Program-made: the position numbers and the translations under genes
The notes under the pieces: model-generated
Database searches by the model: none
What the model was told of the DNA's origin: nothing
The model's input: only the letters and a program-made list of their open reading frames with translations
Assembly (NCBI GenBank): GCA_050942625.1
Contig: JBMNNS010000005.1
Coordinates: 1-40,113 of the forward strand
Reading direction: 5' to 3'
From: JBMNNS01 sp050942625
Lineage (GTDB): Bacteria > Bacillota > Dethiobacteria > DTU022 > UBA8154
Length of the DNA stretch: 40,113 nucleotides
Shown: positions 18,901 to 26,032 of the stretch, piece by piece
Numbering within the stretch: the stretch's first letter is position 1
Layout of the letters: each line of letters opens with the position of its first letter

Positions 18901-19546
18901 CTTCTGGCCATCTTCTAACATTACCCAGGTAAAGTGACAATAAGTTCCGGTCCAGGGCCAGGCCTGCACCAAGGGAGGCCCGCAGTTCCAGATTATAAAG
19001 TGCACCCAGGAGAGGGAAAACAAAGTGATCAGCAATGCTGTTTTCCAGAAAAGTAACATTAAAGCGGGGCAAAACAAGGTCAACATGCCCATCCTGGATG
19101 GGATGGTATAGCTGTTCGATCCAGTCCAGGGTTAGACCAACCGCACCCCCTTCAGCAACAGATGTAAAGAGAGTCGGTTCCAGAATAACCAGATCGGCAT
19201 CAAAGGCGGAAGCCAAATCCATGATACCCCTTATAGCCCAACCTTTTTTTAATAATTTTTTGTTATTATATGAGAATACAAGAATATTTTCCCCATATTC
19301 TGAATAATCTTTTTTATTTCCAGAAGAAAATGGTTCTTCAGCCATAAAACAAATAAGCGCCGTTTTTAATCCAGGATAAAAAGTTGAAAGGCCTGTTTGC
19401 AGCGCATCAATGATCTGTTCCTTTTCTGCCTTTTCAAACAAAAAAGGGATCCCCAGGACTAGTTCAACCTTGCCTATTTCGTCAACCCTGGAAAAAGCTG
19501 CAGACATACTTTCCATATAAGATTTTTCTAAATCTGATTTTGACAT
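15914..19546 (-). CDS. Trimodular glycosyltransferase/GH130 mannoside phosphorylase fusion
   Basis: A 1210-residue protein in three parts. About residues 20-420 resemble GT-A glucosylglycerate/mannosylglycerate synthases: FDADLVILEP (DxD-like), VDLVLPRFN, FVFPLLGALYNLELRASLGAG, FGIDTWLLVYALEQGAEVAEVHLG, then WAQVVYDSLLAYNFVPG. About residues 420-890 are an unrecognised middle region. From about 895 to the end is a GH130 phosphorylase domain: RSPFNPLLAP, NCGAIRVDGLVYILYRAVG, the catalytic-Asp motif GCEDPRL (Asp near residue 966), PNKDAIFFPERF, and EILVYYGGADTVIGVA. GH130 enzymes reversibly phosphorolyse beta-mannosides to mannose 1-phosphate. The ATG at 19546 is preferred (GGAGG seven bases upstream) over 19573. 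It follows the ADP-ribosylglycohydrolase by 56 bases. Nucleotide donor and product are not known. Confidence 0.85.
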   Translation of the reverse strand: MSKSDLEKSYMESMSAAFSRVDEIGKVELVLGIPFLFEKAEKEQIIDALQTGLSTFYPGLKTALICFMAEEPFSSGNKKDYSEYGENILVFSYNNKKLLKKGWAIRGIMDLASAFDADLVILEPTLFTSVAEGGAVGLTLDWIEQLYHPIQDGHVDLVLPRFNVTFLENSIADHFVFPLLGALYNLELRASLGAGLALDRNLLSLYLGNVRRWPEEAFDFGIDTWLLVYALEQGAEVAEVHLGQKPVVALPVDLYYYFVQTVQVLFKAIGRKPSQQSWRNKPKALRSPLVFGARESYYLESAIPNYQSFLANFRRGLTRFQRAIWSRIFPEELNNQLQELANLPKEDFYFPEILWAQVVYDSLLAYNFVPGLGKEDIAASLWSLFEGRLAGFLNEISMAGSCDRLAVFSGGNYCLTFARHRVDAQMDTFIARKRYLMERWSHRKEALQPFLPEIAYWEYIPGIPIILPLKIESPAGNIEHVSVIYEQLLKECKEQFDLFTINNLNLSARDGSFKIAFAMCQLLQELEKHLDETLLPGDIHTPAGMQAFVEQIFAYFSTANSFSLKSEVAEKFLREYPPRNLITIYGCRNIDELFQQYDALDVLALTSWSEDIRYITQINEKFRNSLQPHDFENSPIKPLVVDYRDFPALAYIKEAPVLNHLASRVVVSNLRCGSGGNFPKIRLFTTILKSIFDARELGMVWKYFTRNRKEFATRVLNSIEHHWGADAFSAHTIFESRQHRFLQKWLQDFAEQCCYSGEEEVAIAGEVLKKAAEGYHLGMTLPDGYFISMSLWSWASYNFKGGKNFPTPLSLMVERRWFDSELFYRCCEKIGFSREDIFQKIMELMGQGQEAEDLAILYLGAPKHGKKVIVKQKLERGLPPAGQLRRSPFNPLLAPIREHDWESSYVLNCGAIRVDGLVYILYRAVGEDCISRLGLAISRDGLYIDERLPFPVFSPGHESEKMGCEDPRLILIEGRIYMLYTAYDGVLPQIALASIAPDDLVNFRWQHWHRHGLVFPNFPNKDAIFFPERFNGKLAMYHRINPNIWLAYSDNFDTPWSRENHCIVVGTRSGMMWDAVKIGAGAQPIKTKYGWLLIYHGVDFCLCYRLGIFLTSLDSPSKIIYRSPNPILSPETSYEVGVCGQCWVPNVVFTCGALPAENKEVLDDDDDEILVYYGGADTVIGVASITLGELIPADFRKKLENEWQAAEGRQ

Positions 19547-19602
19547 AGAAATACCTCCATCTTCTTTATTCATCCTTTTATTTTAATTCCAGATATAAGG
19601 AT

Positions 19603-20379
19603 CTAAAACTCAATCCCGGCAACATGGTTAAACTGTTCTACAACTTCCAACAGTTCCGGTGCCAGCAATTCCTTTGTTTTTCTTACTATCACGGAAGGAA
19701 TTTCTTTGTAGTAAGCCTGGGCGATTCCACCAGTGATACAGGCGATTGTATCGCTATCGCCACCAATAGAAATCGCTTTGCGGACTGCATCCTCATAATC
19801 TGAGGACTCTAAAAATGCCCTGACAGCCTGGGGCACCGAGCCCTGACAGGTAACATCAAAGCTGTAATGCGGGCGGATTTCGTCCAAAGATTGTTCCAGG
19901 TTATAGCCGAAATGTTCCGTAATATATTGCTTTATTTCTTCCTTGCCTTTCCCTTGACGGGCGAGAAAAATAGCTGCTGCCGTAACCTGTGCCCCTTTGA
20001 TTCCTTCAGGATGGCTATGGGTTACCCTGGCACTGCGTTTAGCTTCCTCCAGGACCTTTTCCAATGTGTTAAAAAAGAAACCCACAGGGCTGACCCGCAT
20101 GGCTGAACCGTTGCCAAAACTATTATAAGGTAAAAGATCATCTGAAAAAAGCCATTTGCGGAATGTGGGCCCGTAACCGGCATGGGGAAAGCTCCGGCCA
20201 TAGGCTTTCAACGTCGTCGCGTAGTCTTTCTTATTCAGAATACAATCTGCTATCGCTACTGTTAAAACTGAATCATCAGTAAAGGTGGATGCAGGAGTAA
20301 ATAACTCAAAATCTGTGCTTTTTACATTTCGCCATTCATAAACAGAACCGATGATATCCCCGGCAAGGGCACCGAGCAT
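19603..20379 (-). CDS. ADP-ribosylglycohydrolase (DraG/ARH family)
   Basis: A 258-residue hydrolase of the family that removes ADP-ribose from proteins or related N- and O-glycosidic ADP-ribose compounds. The dinuclear metal-site motifs are present: GDIIGSVYEW at the N-terminus, FTDDSVLT, and GGDSDTIACITGGIAQAYY near the C-terminus; NGSAMRVSPVGFF is also typical. The ATG at 20379 is preferred over the upstream GTG because AAAGGTG is seven bases before it. It lies just upstream of the GT/GH130 gene on the same strand, so it may be co-transcribed. Its substrate cannot be told; no partner ADP-ribosyltransferase is in the window. Confidence 0.88.
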   Translation of the reverse strand: MLGALAGDIIGSVYEWRNVKSTDFELFTPASTFTDDSVLTVAIADCILNKKDYATTLKAYGRSFPHAGYGPTFRKWLFSDDLLPYNSFGNGSAMRVSPVGFFFNTLEKVLEEAKRSARVTHSHPEGIKGAQVTAAAIFLARQGKGKEEIKQYITEHFGYNLEQSLDEIRPHYSFDVTCQGSVPQAVRAFLESSDYEDAVRKAISIGGDSDTIACITGGIAQAYYKEIPSVIVRKTKELLAPELLEVVEQFNHVAGIEF

Positions 20380-20556
20380 AAAACCCACACCTTTCTTTTG
20401 TCTGGAGAGACCAGTGAATTACCCGATGCAGATCCAATACAGAATCCAATCAGAAAATTCAGGATAATTCATGGTGATAAGTTCCTGATATGAAAAAATA
20501 TGGATAGAGAATGTAAAAGTAAAGTGAAAGTAGTGTCTCAAAAAACAGGAGAGATA

Positions 20557-21318
20557 TTAGTTTTCAAATCTATTTAAAAAAGCCCTGGTACGCTCATTTT
20601 TCGGGTTGCAAATTACTTCTTCCGGAGGCCCTTCTTCAATAATAAGGCCCCCATCAATGAAGATAATATGGTCAGCAACATCCCTGGCAAAGCCCATTTC
20701 ATGGGTAACGATCACCATAGTCATCCGTTCAGCAGCCAAATCCCTAATAACTTTTAATATTTCTCCTATTAACTCTGGATCGAGAGCCGAAGTCGGTTCA
20801 TCAAAAAATAGCACCTTTGGATTTAAGGCTAAAGCCCTGGCAATAGAAACCCGTTGCTGCTGACCCCCTGATAATTGGTAGGGATAGTTATTTTCTTTAT
20901 CAGACAATGACATTTTAAGCAATAATTCCCGGCCAATTTCCAAAGCCTCTACTTTACTCTTTTTTTGAACAGTTATCAAGGGATCTATGATATTTTTAAT
21001 GACAGTGTAATGAGGAAAAAGGTGAAAATTTTGGAAGACAAGGCCATAATAGCTCTGTATTTTTTTTAATTGTTTAAAAGGGGCTAAAACTGTTTTTCCA
21101 TCTGCACCAGTTGTCACCGCATGTTCGCCCAGATAAATCAATTCGCCTGAGTCCATTGTCTCCAACAAGGTTGCACATCGAAGCAAAGTGGATTTTCCAG
21201 AGCCCGATGGCCCAATAATTGCAACTACTTGTCCTTCTTCAACATCCAAGGAAATATCCTTGATAACTTCGAGGTCACCAAAACTTTTTCTTAGATTTAT
21301 AATTTCCAGGTATTTCAT
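20557..21318 (-). CDS. Polar amino acid ABC transporter, ATPase (system 1)
   Basis: A 253-residue GlnQ/HisP-type ATPase. Walker A is GPSGSGKST, the Q-loop is VFQNFHLFPH, the ABC signature is LSGGQQQR and Walker B is VLFFDEPTSALDPE, with the switch His in VTHEMGFA. It carries a small insertion between Walker A and the Q-loop (VTTGADGKTVLAPFKQLKKIQSYYG). It powers uptake with the permease and lipoprotein encoded upstream on the same strand. GAGGAGATCG provides the ribosome binding site. Substrate is probably a polar amino acid. Confidence 0.94.
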   Translation of the reverse strand: MKYLEIINLRKSFGDLEVIKDISLDVEEGQVVAIIGPSGSGKSTLLRCATLLETMDSGELIYLGEHAVTTGADGKTVLAPFKQLKKIQSYYGLVFQNFHLFPHYTVIKNIIDPLITVQKKSKVEALEIGRELLLKMSLSDKENNYPYQLSGGQQQRVSIARALALNPKVLFFDEPTSALDPELIGEILKVIRDLAAERMTMVIVTHEMGFARDVADHIIFIDGGLIIEEGPPEEVICNPKNERTRAFLNRFEN

Positions 21319-21341
21319 CCCTTGGCGATCTCCTCTTTCTT

Positions 21342-21992
21342 CTATCTAAAATAGCTAAACTTTTTTTCTATCCATTCCATAACAAATGCTACAATAAAAT
21401 TAAAAATATAATAAAATATTCCTGCAGCAACAAAGGGCAGCATGGATCTCTGAGCCGATGCAATAGCTTTCGCTGCCGTAAACATCTCTGCTACAGAAAT
21501 AACAAAAGCAAGCGAGGTATCCTTGATTAATGTAATAACTTCATTTGTAACCGGTGGGAGAATGCGTTTGATAACCTGTGGCAAAATAATTTTAATAAAA
21601 GTCTGAGTTTTATTATAGCCTAACACTTTAGCAGCCTCATATTGCCCAGCCGGTATTGACTCGATCCCAGCCCGGTAGATCTCAGCAAAATATGCGGCAT
21701 AGTTCAATACAAATCCAATGATAACAGCGATAAAGCGGTAGCCCCTGGGCGTAGTGATCCGAAAGATATAAAATGGCCCAAAATAAACCACCATCAACTG
21801 CAAAATCAGTGGTGTTCCACGCATGATTGAAATATAAACTTTCGTTACATTCCTTAAGAGTACATTTTTGGACATGCGGCCAAAAGAAACAAACAGCCCC
21901 AGGGGAAGAGAAAAAAGCAGCGTAAGCGTAAATATCTCGACGGACACTAACATGCCCTGACTTAATTTTAATAGTAACACCGGCCACTCCAC
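21342..21992 (-). CDS. Polar amino acid ABC transporter, permease (system 1)
   Basis: A 216-residue HisM/GlnP-type permease with about five membrane helices. The cytoplasmic EAA coupling loop is EAAKVLGYNKTQTFIKIILPQ, which contacts the ATPase, and RGTPLILQLMVVYFGPF is the typical first conserved segment. The GTG start is preceded by AAAGGGG. It lies between the binding-protein gene and the ATPase gene in one unit. Confidence 0.94.
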   Translation of the reverse strand: MEWPVLLLKLSQGMLVSVEIFTLTLLFSLPLGLFVSFGRMSKNVLLRNVTKVYISIMRGTPLILQLMVVYFGPFYIFRITTPRGYRFIAVIIGFVLNYAAYFAEIYRAGIESIPAGQYEAAKVLGYNKTQTFIKIILPQVIKRILPPVTNEVITLIKDTSLAFVISVAEMFTAAKAIASAQRSMLPFVAAGIFYYIFNFIVAFVMEWIEKKFSYFR

Positions 21993-22024
21993 AGCTTGTA
22001 CCCCTTTTCCCTTCGGTATAAAAG

Positions 22025-22054
22025 AAAGGGCTATCTCATCAGGGACAGCCCCTT
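22025..22054 (-). terminator. Attenuating hairpin between binding-protein and permease genes
   Basis: AAAGGGCT and AGCCCCTT form an imperfect stem around a 14-base loop, with T-rich sequence following in both directions (CTTTTTT on plus, TTCTTTTA on minus). It lies about 30 bases after the stop of the binding-protein gene. Such a hairpin commonly leaves more binding-protein mRNA than permease mRNA. Confidence 0.55.
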
Positions 22055-22082
22055 CTTTTTTAGCAATCCTATCTTGATCTCA

Positions 22083-22877
22083 TTACTTGCCAATTGTGGT
22101 GATATCTTTGCCAAACCATTTCTCAGAGATTTCGGCCATTGTTCCGTCGGCAGCCATTTCTTCCAAGGCAGCTTGAACTTTGTCCCTTAATTCTTCATTT
22201 CCCAACAGGAAACCCACACCATAATCTTCTGCCGCTAGTGTTTCTTCCAATATGACTAGGTTATCTCCTTTTTTTTCTAAGTAGTAGTTTGCAAAAGTAT
22301 CATCCATGGCAACTGCATCTACCGCACCCGATTCCAAATCCATAAGGGCACTATTATAATTGTCTGCCGTTAAGTAATCACCAAAGGTTTCCATTAAATC
22401 CGGCCTGTCTTTTAATGCCTTATCTGCACTGGAATCCACTTGAACAATCACAGTTTTACCTGCTAAATCAGCTAAAGTTGATATTCCTGAATCAGCTCTT
22501 ACTACAAAAACCTGGTTGTTTGACATGTAAGGTTCGGTCCAGGTATATAAATCTTCGCGCCCATTAATGGTAAAGCCATTCCAAATGCAGTCAATATTCT
22601 TAGTTGATAGCTCCATGTCTTTTGCATCCCAGGCAATAGGCTGCAACTTAAGCTCCATACCTAAACGTTCTGCAACTTCGGCTGCTAAATCCAAATCAAA
22701 ACCTGTAAACTCTCCATCATCACCAACGAATCCCATGGGTGGAAAATTTTGATCAAACCCTACTGTAAATGTTTCCCCAGCTACATCACCGGTCCCACTT
22801 GGCTCGCTTGGCGTGCAAGCAGTCATGCCAAATACAAGCATCAGCGCCACCAACAATAATGCCACCTTTTTCACCAT
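22083..22877 (-). CDS. Amino acid ABC transporter, substrate-binding lipoprotein (system 1)
   Basis: A 264-residue SBP family 3 lipoprotein. The signal peptide MVKKVALLLVALMLVFG leads to the lipobox MTAC, so the mature protein is anchored by a lipidated Cys; the Lgt encoded at 30.7 kb would modify it. Fold features are TVGFDQNFPPMGF, FTGFDLDLA and the ligand-binding NGFTINGREDLYTWTEPYM with its conserved Arg, and VDAVAMDD. The ATG at 22877 has GAGGGGAG eight bases upstream; the ATG at 22883 is too close. Ligand is a polar amino acid, type unknown. Confidence 0.93.
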   Translation of the reverse strand: MVKKVALLLVALMLVFGMTACTPSEPSGTGDVAGETFTVGFDQNFPPMGFVGDDGEFTGFDLDLAAEVAERLGMELKLQPIAWDAKDMELSTKNIDCIWNGFTINGREDLYTWTEPYMSNNQVFVVRADSGISTLADLAGKTVIVQVDSSADKALKDRPDLMETFGDYLTADNYNSALMDLESGAVDAVAMDDTFANYYLEKKGDNLVILEETLAAEDYGVGFLLGNEELRDKVQAALEEMAADGTMAEISEKWFGKDITTIGK

Positions 22878-22928
22878 CAACATTACTCCCCTCTTTTTTT
22901 ATTTTTCTAACCTTTTGTATTTTACCAG

Positions 22929-22958
22929 ATTAACACGTTAAAGTAAACGATCTGTCAA
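22929..22958 (-). promoter_or_regulatory. Promoter of amino acid transporter system 1
   Basis: On the minus strand TTGACA (22953-22958) is followed after 18 bases by GTTAAT (22929-22934). The -10 is imperfect. The two transporters diverge from this region of about 260 bases; the plus-strand side holds two TATAAT hexamers near 23081 and 23091 without a convincing -35. Confidence 0.5.
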
Positions 22959-23140
22959 GGTTTTTGCTTGAAAGTTAGTAGCTATACCGCCTACCAGAGT
23001 TAGTGTATGCCTGGGGGGATCCCCGACACACACTATTTTTTCTATTTGATTGTCTTCGATAATTTATCCCCAAAGAAAAATATAATATGATATAATAATT
23101 GAGGTAAAAATATAAACTTAATAGAGAGGGGAGTTTTATA

Positions 23141-23899
23141 ATGAAAAAAGTTTTTATTTATGGGGTCCTTTGTTGTTTTATTTTCTCTTTAATTGTTTTT
23201 ACCGGTTGTACCGGTACCCAAGAAAACGGAGTAGCGGACAAACCTAAACTGGTGATGGGAACTAATGCAGATTTTCCACCTTTTGAATTTCGCAATGAAG
23301 ATAATGAAGTAGATGGTTTTGATGTAGATATCGCTAAAGCTATAGCTGAAGCCCTTGGTAGAGAACTGGTTATAGAAGATATGGAGTTTGGTGGATTAAC
23401 ACAGGCCTTAAACTCCAAGAGAATTGATATGGCTGTCGCCGGGATAACCATTACGGATAAACGGAAAGAAGAAGTAAATTTTTCCGATCCCTATCATTTT
23501 GCGGGCCAAACTGTAGTAGTCAGGGAAGACGAAGAGGAAATTAAGAGCGTAGACGACCTGGAAGGTAAAATCATCGCCGTCCAGCTAGGAACAACTGGCG
23601 ATCTGGAAGCACATGACCGTTTCCCGGCTGAAAACATCCGGCAGTATAATAAAATTAACGAAGCCTTCCTGGATCTGGCCAACGAAAGGGTCGATGCCAT
23701 CATTATCGATGTCCCGGTTGCAGAACGTTACATTGAGATTAAAGGCGGCTGCAAAACCGTTGGAGGGGTTTTCACGGAGGAATATTTCGGCATAGCTGTC
23801 AGCAAGGAAAACGAAGAGCTACTGGAGGAAATTAACACTGTTTTGGCAGATCTGAAGGAAAGCGGCCGGTTTGACGAACTCATTAGCAAATGGTTCTAA
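23141..23899 (+). CDS. Amino acid ABC transporter, substrate-binding lipoprotein (system 2)
   Basis: A 252-residue SBP family 3 lipoprotein. The signal MKKVFIYGVLCCFIFSLIVF ends in the lipobox FTGC. MGTNADFPPFEFRNEDNEVD, VDGFDVDIAKAIAEALG, MAVAGITITDKRKEEVNFSD and VDAIIIDVPVAERYI are diagnostic; the Arg of DKRKEEV binds the ligand carboxylate. GAGGGGAG lies eight bases upstream of the ATG. It differs clearly in sequence from the system 1 protein, so the two systems are not a recent duplication. Confidence 0.94.
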   Translation: MKKVFIYGVLCCFIFSLIVFTGCTGTQENGVADKPKLVMGTNADFPPFEFRNEDNEVDGFDVDIAKAIAEALGRELVIEDMEFGGLTQALNSKRIDMAVAGITITDKRKEEVNFSDPYHFAGQTVVVREDEEEIKSVDDLEGKIIAVQLGTTGDLEAHDRFPAENIRQYNKINEAFLDLANERVDAIIIDVPVAERYIEIKGGCKTVGGVFTEEYFGIAVSKENEELLEEINTVLADLKESGRFDELISKWF

Positions 23900-24069
23900 G
23901 CTATTGACAAATAGCCCAAGGTTGCAAAAAATTTGAAAAACTGGATTATAGTAGCATAGTTAGGTGAATACCTTCATGAGCATCCGTTTTCTACCTAAAA
24001 AAACCAAGCTAGAATATCCAAGCAAATACCTTGTTTTAGCTTCAATTTTCTAAACTGGGGGCAAGCCAA

Positions 24070-24095
24070 AGGCAAAGCGCTTTAGCGCTTTGCCT
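24070..24095 (+). terminator. Hairpin after binding-protein gene
   Basis: AGGCAAAGCG and CGCTTTGCCT form a perfect 10-bp stem around CTTTAG, followed by TTACT. The T-run is short, so it may act as a partial terminator that lowers downstream permease and ATPase expression. Confidence 0.5.
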
Positions 24096-24205
24096 TTACT
24101 ATGGCTCTAGGACTAAGGTTTTTCAGAAACTCATCAAAATTTAATAAAAATAATATTTTTGTCATGTTTATCATAGTAAAAAATGTTTTTGGAAATCACT
24201 TTTTT

Positions 24206-24276
24206 ATTGTCATCCTGAGCAATAGCGAAGGATCTTGATTTCAAGCTGACAGGATTCGGGATTTTTCAGTGGTCTC
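24206..24276 (+). repeat. MITE-like element, copy B (truncated)
   Basis: This keeps the GTCATCCTGAGCAATAGCGA core, the AAGGATCTT tail and the right terminal repeat TTTTTCAGTGGTCTC seen in copies A and C. The left terminal repeat is not found upstream, so one end has been lost or never was present. It lies in the gap of operon 2. Confidence 0.65.
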
Positions 24277-24324
24277 GAAGCATCCCCATGGCACCCAGGC
24301 ACATATTTCGGAGGTGTTTTACCA

Positions 24325-24981
24325 ATGAAACTGGACTATTCCGTAATTATTAACAACTGGCCTTTTCTAATGATGGGTTTGCGTGAAACACTGCGTATCT
24401 CCTCCCTTGCTGTAACAATAGGTTTTTTCATAGGATCCCTGGTCGCCCTGGCCCGTCTATCCCGTTCCAGGTTGTTGAAACTTGCCTCTGGAGCTTATAT
24501 AGAATTTATCCGTGGCACACCACTTCTTGTGCAACTCTTTATTCTCTACTACGGCCTGCCCCAGTTAGGCATTGATCTTGACCGGCGGGCAGCAGCAACA
24601 ATCGGGCTTTCGGTCAATAGCGGGGCTTATGTCGCTGAGATCGTTCGTGCGGGAATTCAGTCCATTGACAAAGGGCAGATGGAAGCCGCCCGCTCCCTGG
24701 GGATGAGTGGAACGATGGCTATGATCTATGTAATCCTGCCCCAGGCCTTCCGCCGGGTTATCCCCCCGCTGGTTAATGAACTAATCATGCTTATTAAAGA
24801 TTCTTCCCTGCTTTCCGTCATTGCTTTAACAGAACTGATGCGAGCAGGCGAACATATCCGTACCAGGACCTATAAGGATTTTGAAATTTTTACGTTTATC
24901 GCCCTTATCTATTTTGTCATCACCTATACCCTTTCAAAAATTTTGGGTTACCTGGAAAGGAGGCTGCAGGTCAGTGATTAA
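24325..24981 (+). CDS. Polar amino acid ABC transporter, permease (system 2)
   Basis: A 218-residue HisM/GlnP-type permease. FIRGTPLLVQLFILYYGLPQ and the EAA loop EAARSLGMSGTMAMIYVILP are typical. Several hydrophobic helices are evident. GGAGGTG lies upstream of the ATG. Its last codons overlap the GTG start of the ATPase gene, so the two are translationally coupled. Confidence 0.94.
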   Translation: MKLDYSVIINNWPFLMMGLRETLRISSLAVTIGFFIGSLVALARLSRSRLLKLASGAYIEFIRGTPLLVQLFILYYGLPQLGIDLDRRAAATIGLSVNSGAYVAEIVRAGIQSIDKGQMEAARSLGMSGTMAMIYVILPQAFRRVIPPLVNELIMLIKDSSLLSVIALTELMRAGEHIRTRTYKDFEIFTFIALIYFVITYTLSKILGYLERRLQVSD

Positions 24982-25696
24982 GGTCCGTAACCTGCATAAA
25001 AGTTTCGGCAACCTTAAGGTGTTACGTTCAATTACCACCAACATAGATAAAGGAGAGGTGGTAGTCATTATCGGCGCCAGCGGGTCAGGTAAAAGCACCT
25101 TCTTGCGCTGTCTGAACCTTCTGGAGATACCACAAGAAGGAGAAATCATCGTAGATGGAGTAAGTATTTGTGCCCCCGGGGTTAATCTCAACCAAGTACG
25201 GCAAAATGTGGGCATGGTTTTCCAACATTTTAACCTTTTCCCCCACAAAACAGCTCTTGAAAACATTAGCCTGGCACCCCTTAAGGTTAAAAAAATGGCC
25301 CCATCAGAAGTCCGTAGCCTGGCCTTAGCACAGCTGGAAAAAGTTGGACTACTGGATAAGGCAAATGCTTATCCCCGCCATCTTTCCGGGGGACAACAGC
25401 AAAGAGTAGCCATAGCCCGCGCTCTGGCAATGGAACCCAAGGTAATGCTTTTCGATGAGCCTACTTCTGCCCTGGACCCAGAAATGATTAAAGAGGTTTT
25501 AAACGTGATGAAACAACTGGCACGGGAAGGAATGACAATGGTGGTTGTTTCCCACGAAATGGGCTTTGCTCGAGAAGCTGCCGATCGTGTCATTTTTCTT
25601 GACGAGGGCGTTATTGCCGAAGAAGGCCCCCCGGAGCAACTTTTCTACCACCCGCAAGTCCCCCGCACCAAAAAATTCCTTAGCCAAATCCTTTGA
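24974..25696 (+). CDS. Polar amino acid ABC transporter, ATPase (system 2)
   Basis: A 240-residue GlnQ-type ATPase. Walker A is GASGSGKST, the Q-loop VFQHFNLFPHK, the signature LSGGQQQR and Walker B VMLFDEPTSALDPE, with the switch His in VSHEMGFA. The GTG at 24974 is preferred: it overlaps the permease stop, follows AAAGGAGG, and the residues after it (VIKVRNLHKSFG) are where homologues begin. The longer reading to 24881 only adds out-of-frame permease sequence. Confidence 0.94.
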   Translation: MIKVRNLHKSFGNLKVLRSITTNIDKGEVVVIIGASGSGKSTFLRCLNLLEIPQEGEIIVDGVSICAPGVNLNQVRQNVGMVFQHFNLFPHKTALENISLAPLKVKKMAPSEVRSLALAQLEKVGLLDKANAYPRHLSGGQQQRVAIARALAMEPKVMLFDEPTSALDPEMIKEVLNVMKQLAREGMTMVVVSHEMGFAREAADRVIFLDEGVIAEEGPPEQLFYHPQVPRTKKFLSQIL

Positions 25697-25782
25697 GGAA
25701 GGAGTTTTTGTTGACATCGCTAAACTTGGAAAAAGAATAGTAGCATTAGAACAAAAAATTATTACAGTTGACAGTTAATTGA

Positions 25783-26012
25783 GAGACCACTGAAAAAGCC
25801 GGTTTTATAAAAAACTGCCGCTATTGTCATCCTGAGAGTGCTATTGTCATCCTGAGAGTGCTATTGTCATCCTGAGAGTGCTATTGTCATCCTGAGAGTG
25901 CTATTGTCATCCTGAGCGATAGCGAAGGATCTTAGTTTTAAGCTGTTTAATAGATTCTTCATTCACTTCGTTCACTCAGAATGACACAATTTGAGGCTTT
26001 TTCAGTGGTCTC
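25783..26012 (+). repeat. MITE-like inverted-repeat element, copy C
   Basis: A 230-bp element with perfect 18-bp terminal inverted repeats, GAGACCACTGAAAAAGCC and its complement. AATTGA flanks it directly on the left (25777-25782) and, after one extra base, on the right (26014-26019), a possible target duplication. Inside are GGTTTTATAAAAAACTGCCG, an array of 20-bp repeats and GAGCGATAGCGAAGGATCTT. There is no coding capacity. Confidence 0.8.
25821..25916 (+). repeat. 20-bp tandem repeat array within copy C
   Basis: Four perfect copies of CTATTGTCATCCTGAGAGTG run head to tail from 25821 to 25900, followed by a fifth that matches for 16 bases before running into the CGATAGCGAAGGATCT core. Copies A and B have no such perfect array, so it expanded within copy C. 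Confidence 0.9.
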
Positions 26013-26032
26013 AAATTGACAGGGACCACCTG

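Larger units (their letters stand above)
23900..24324. other. Long gap inside transporter operon 2
   Basis: This stretch of about 425 bases lies between the binding-protein and permease genes. It contains a terminator-like hairpin (24070-24095) and a partial repeat element (24206-24276). I see no gene. The spacing is unusual for this transporter type and suggests insertion of the repeat. Confidence 0.5.

Noticed and set aside
25821..25916. CRISPR-like array
   Set aside because: The 20-bp units abut with no spacers, and no cas genes are present; it is a simple tandem repeat inside a miniature element.
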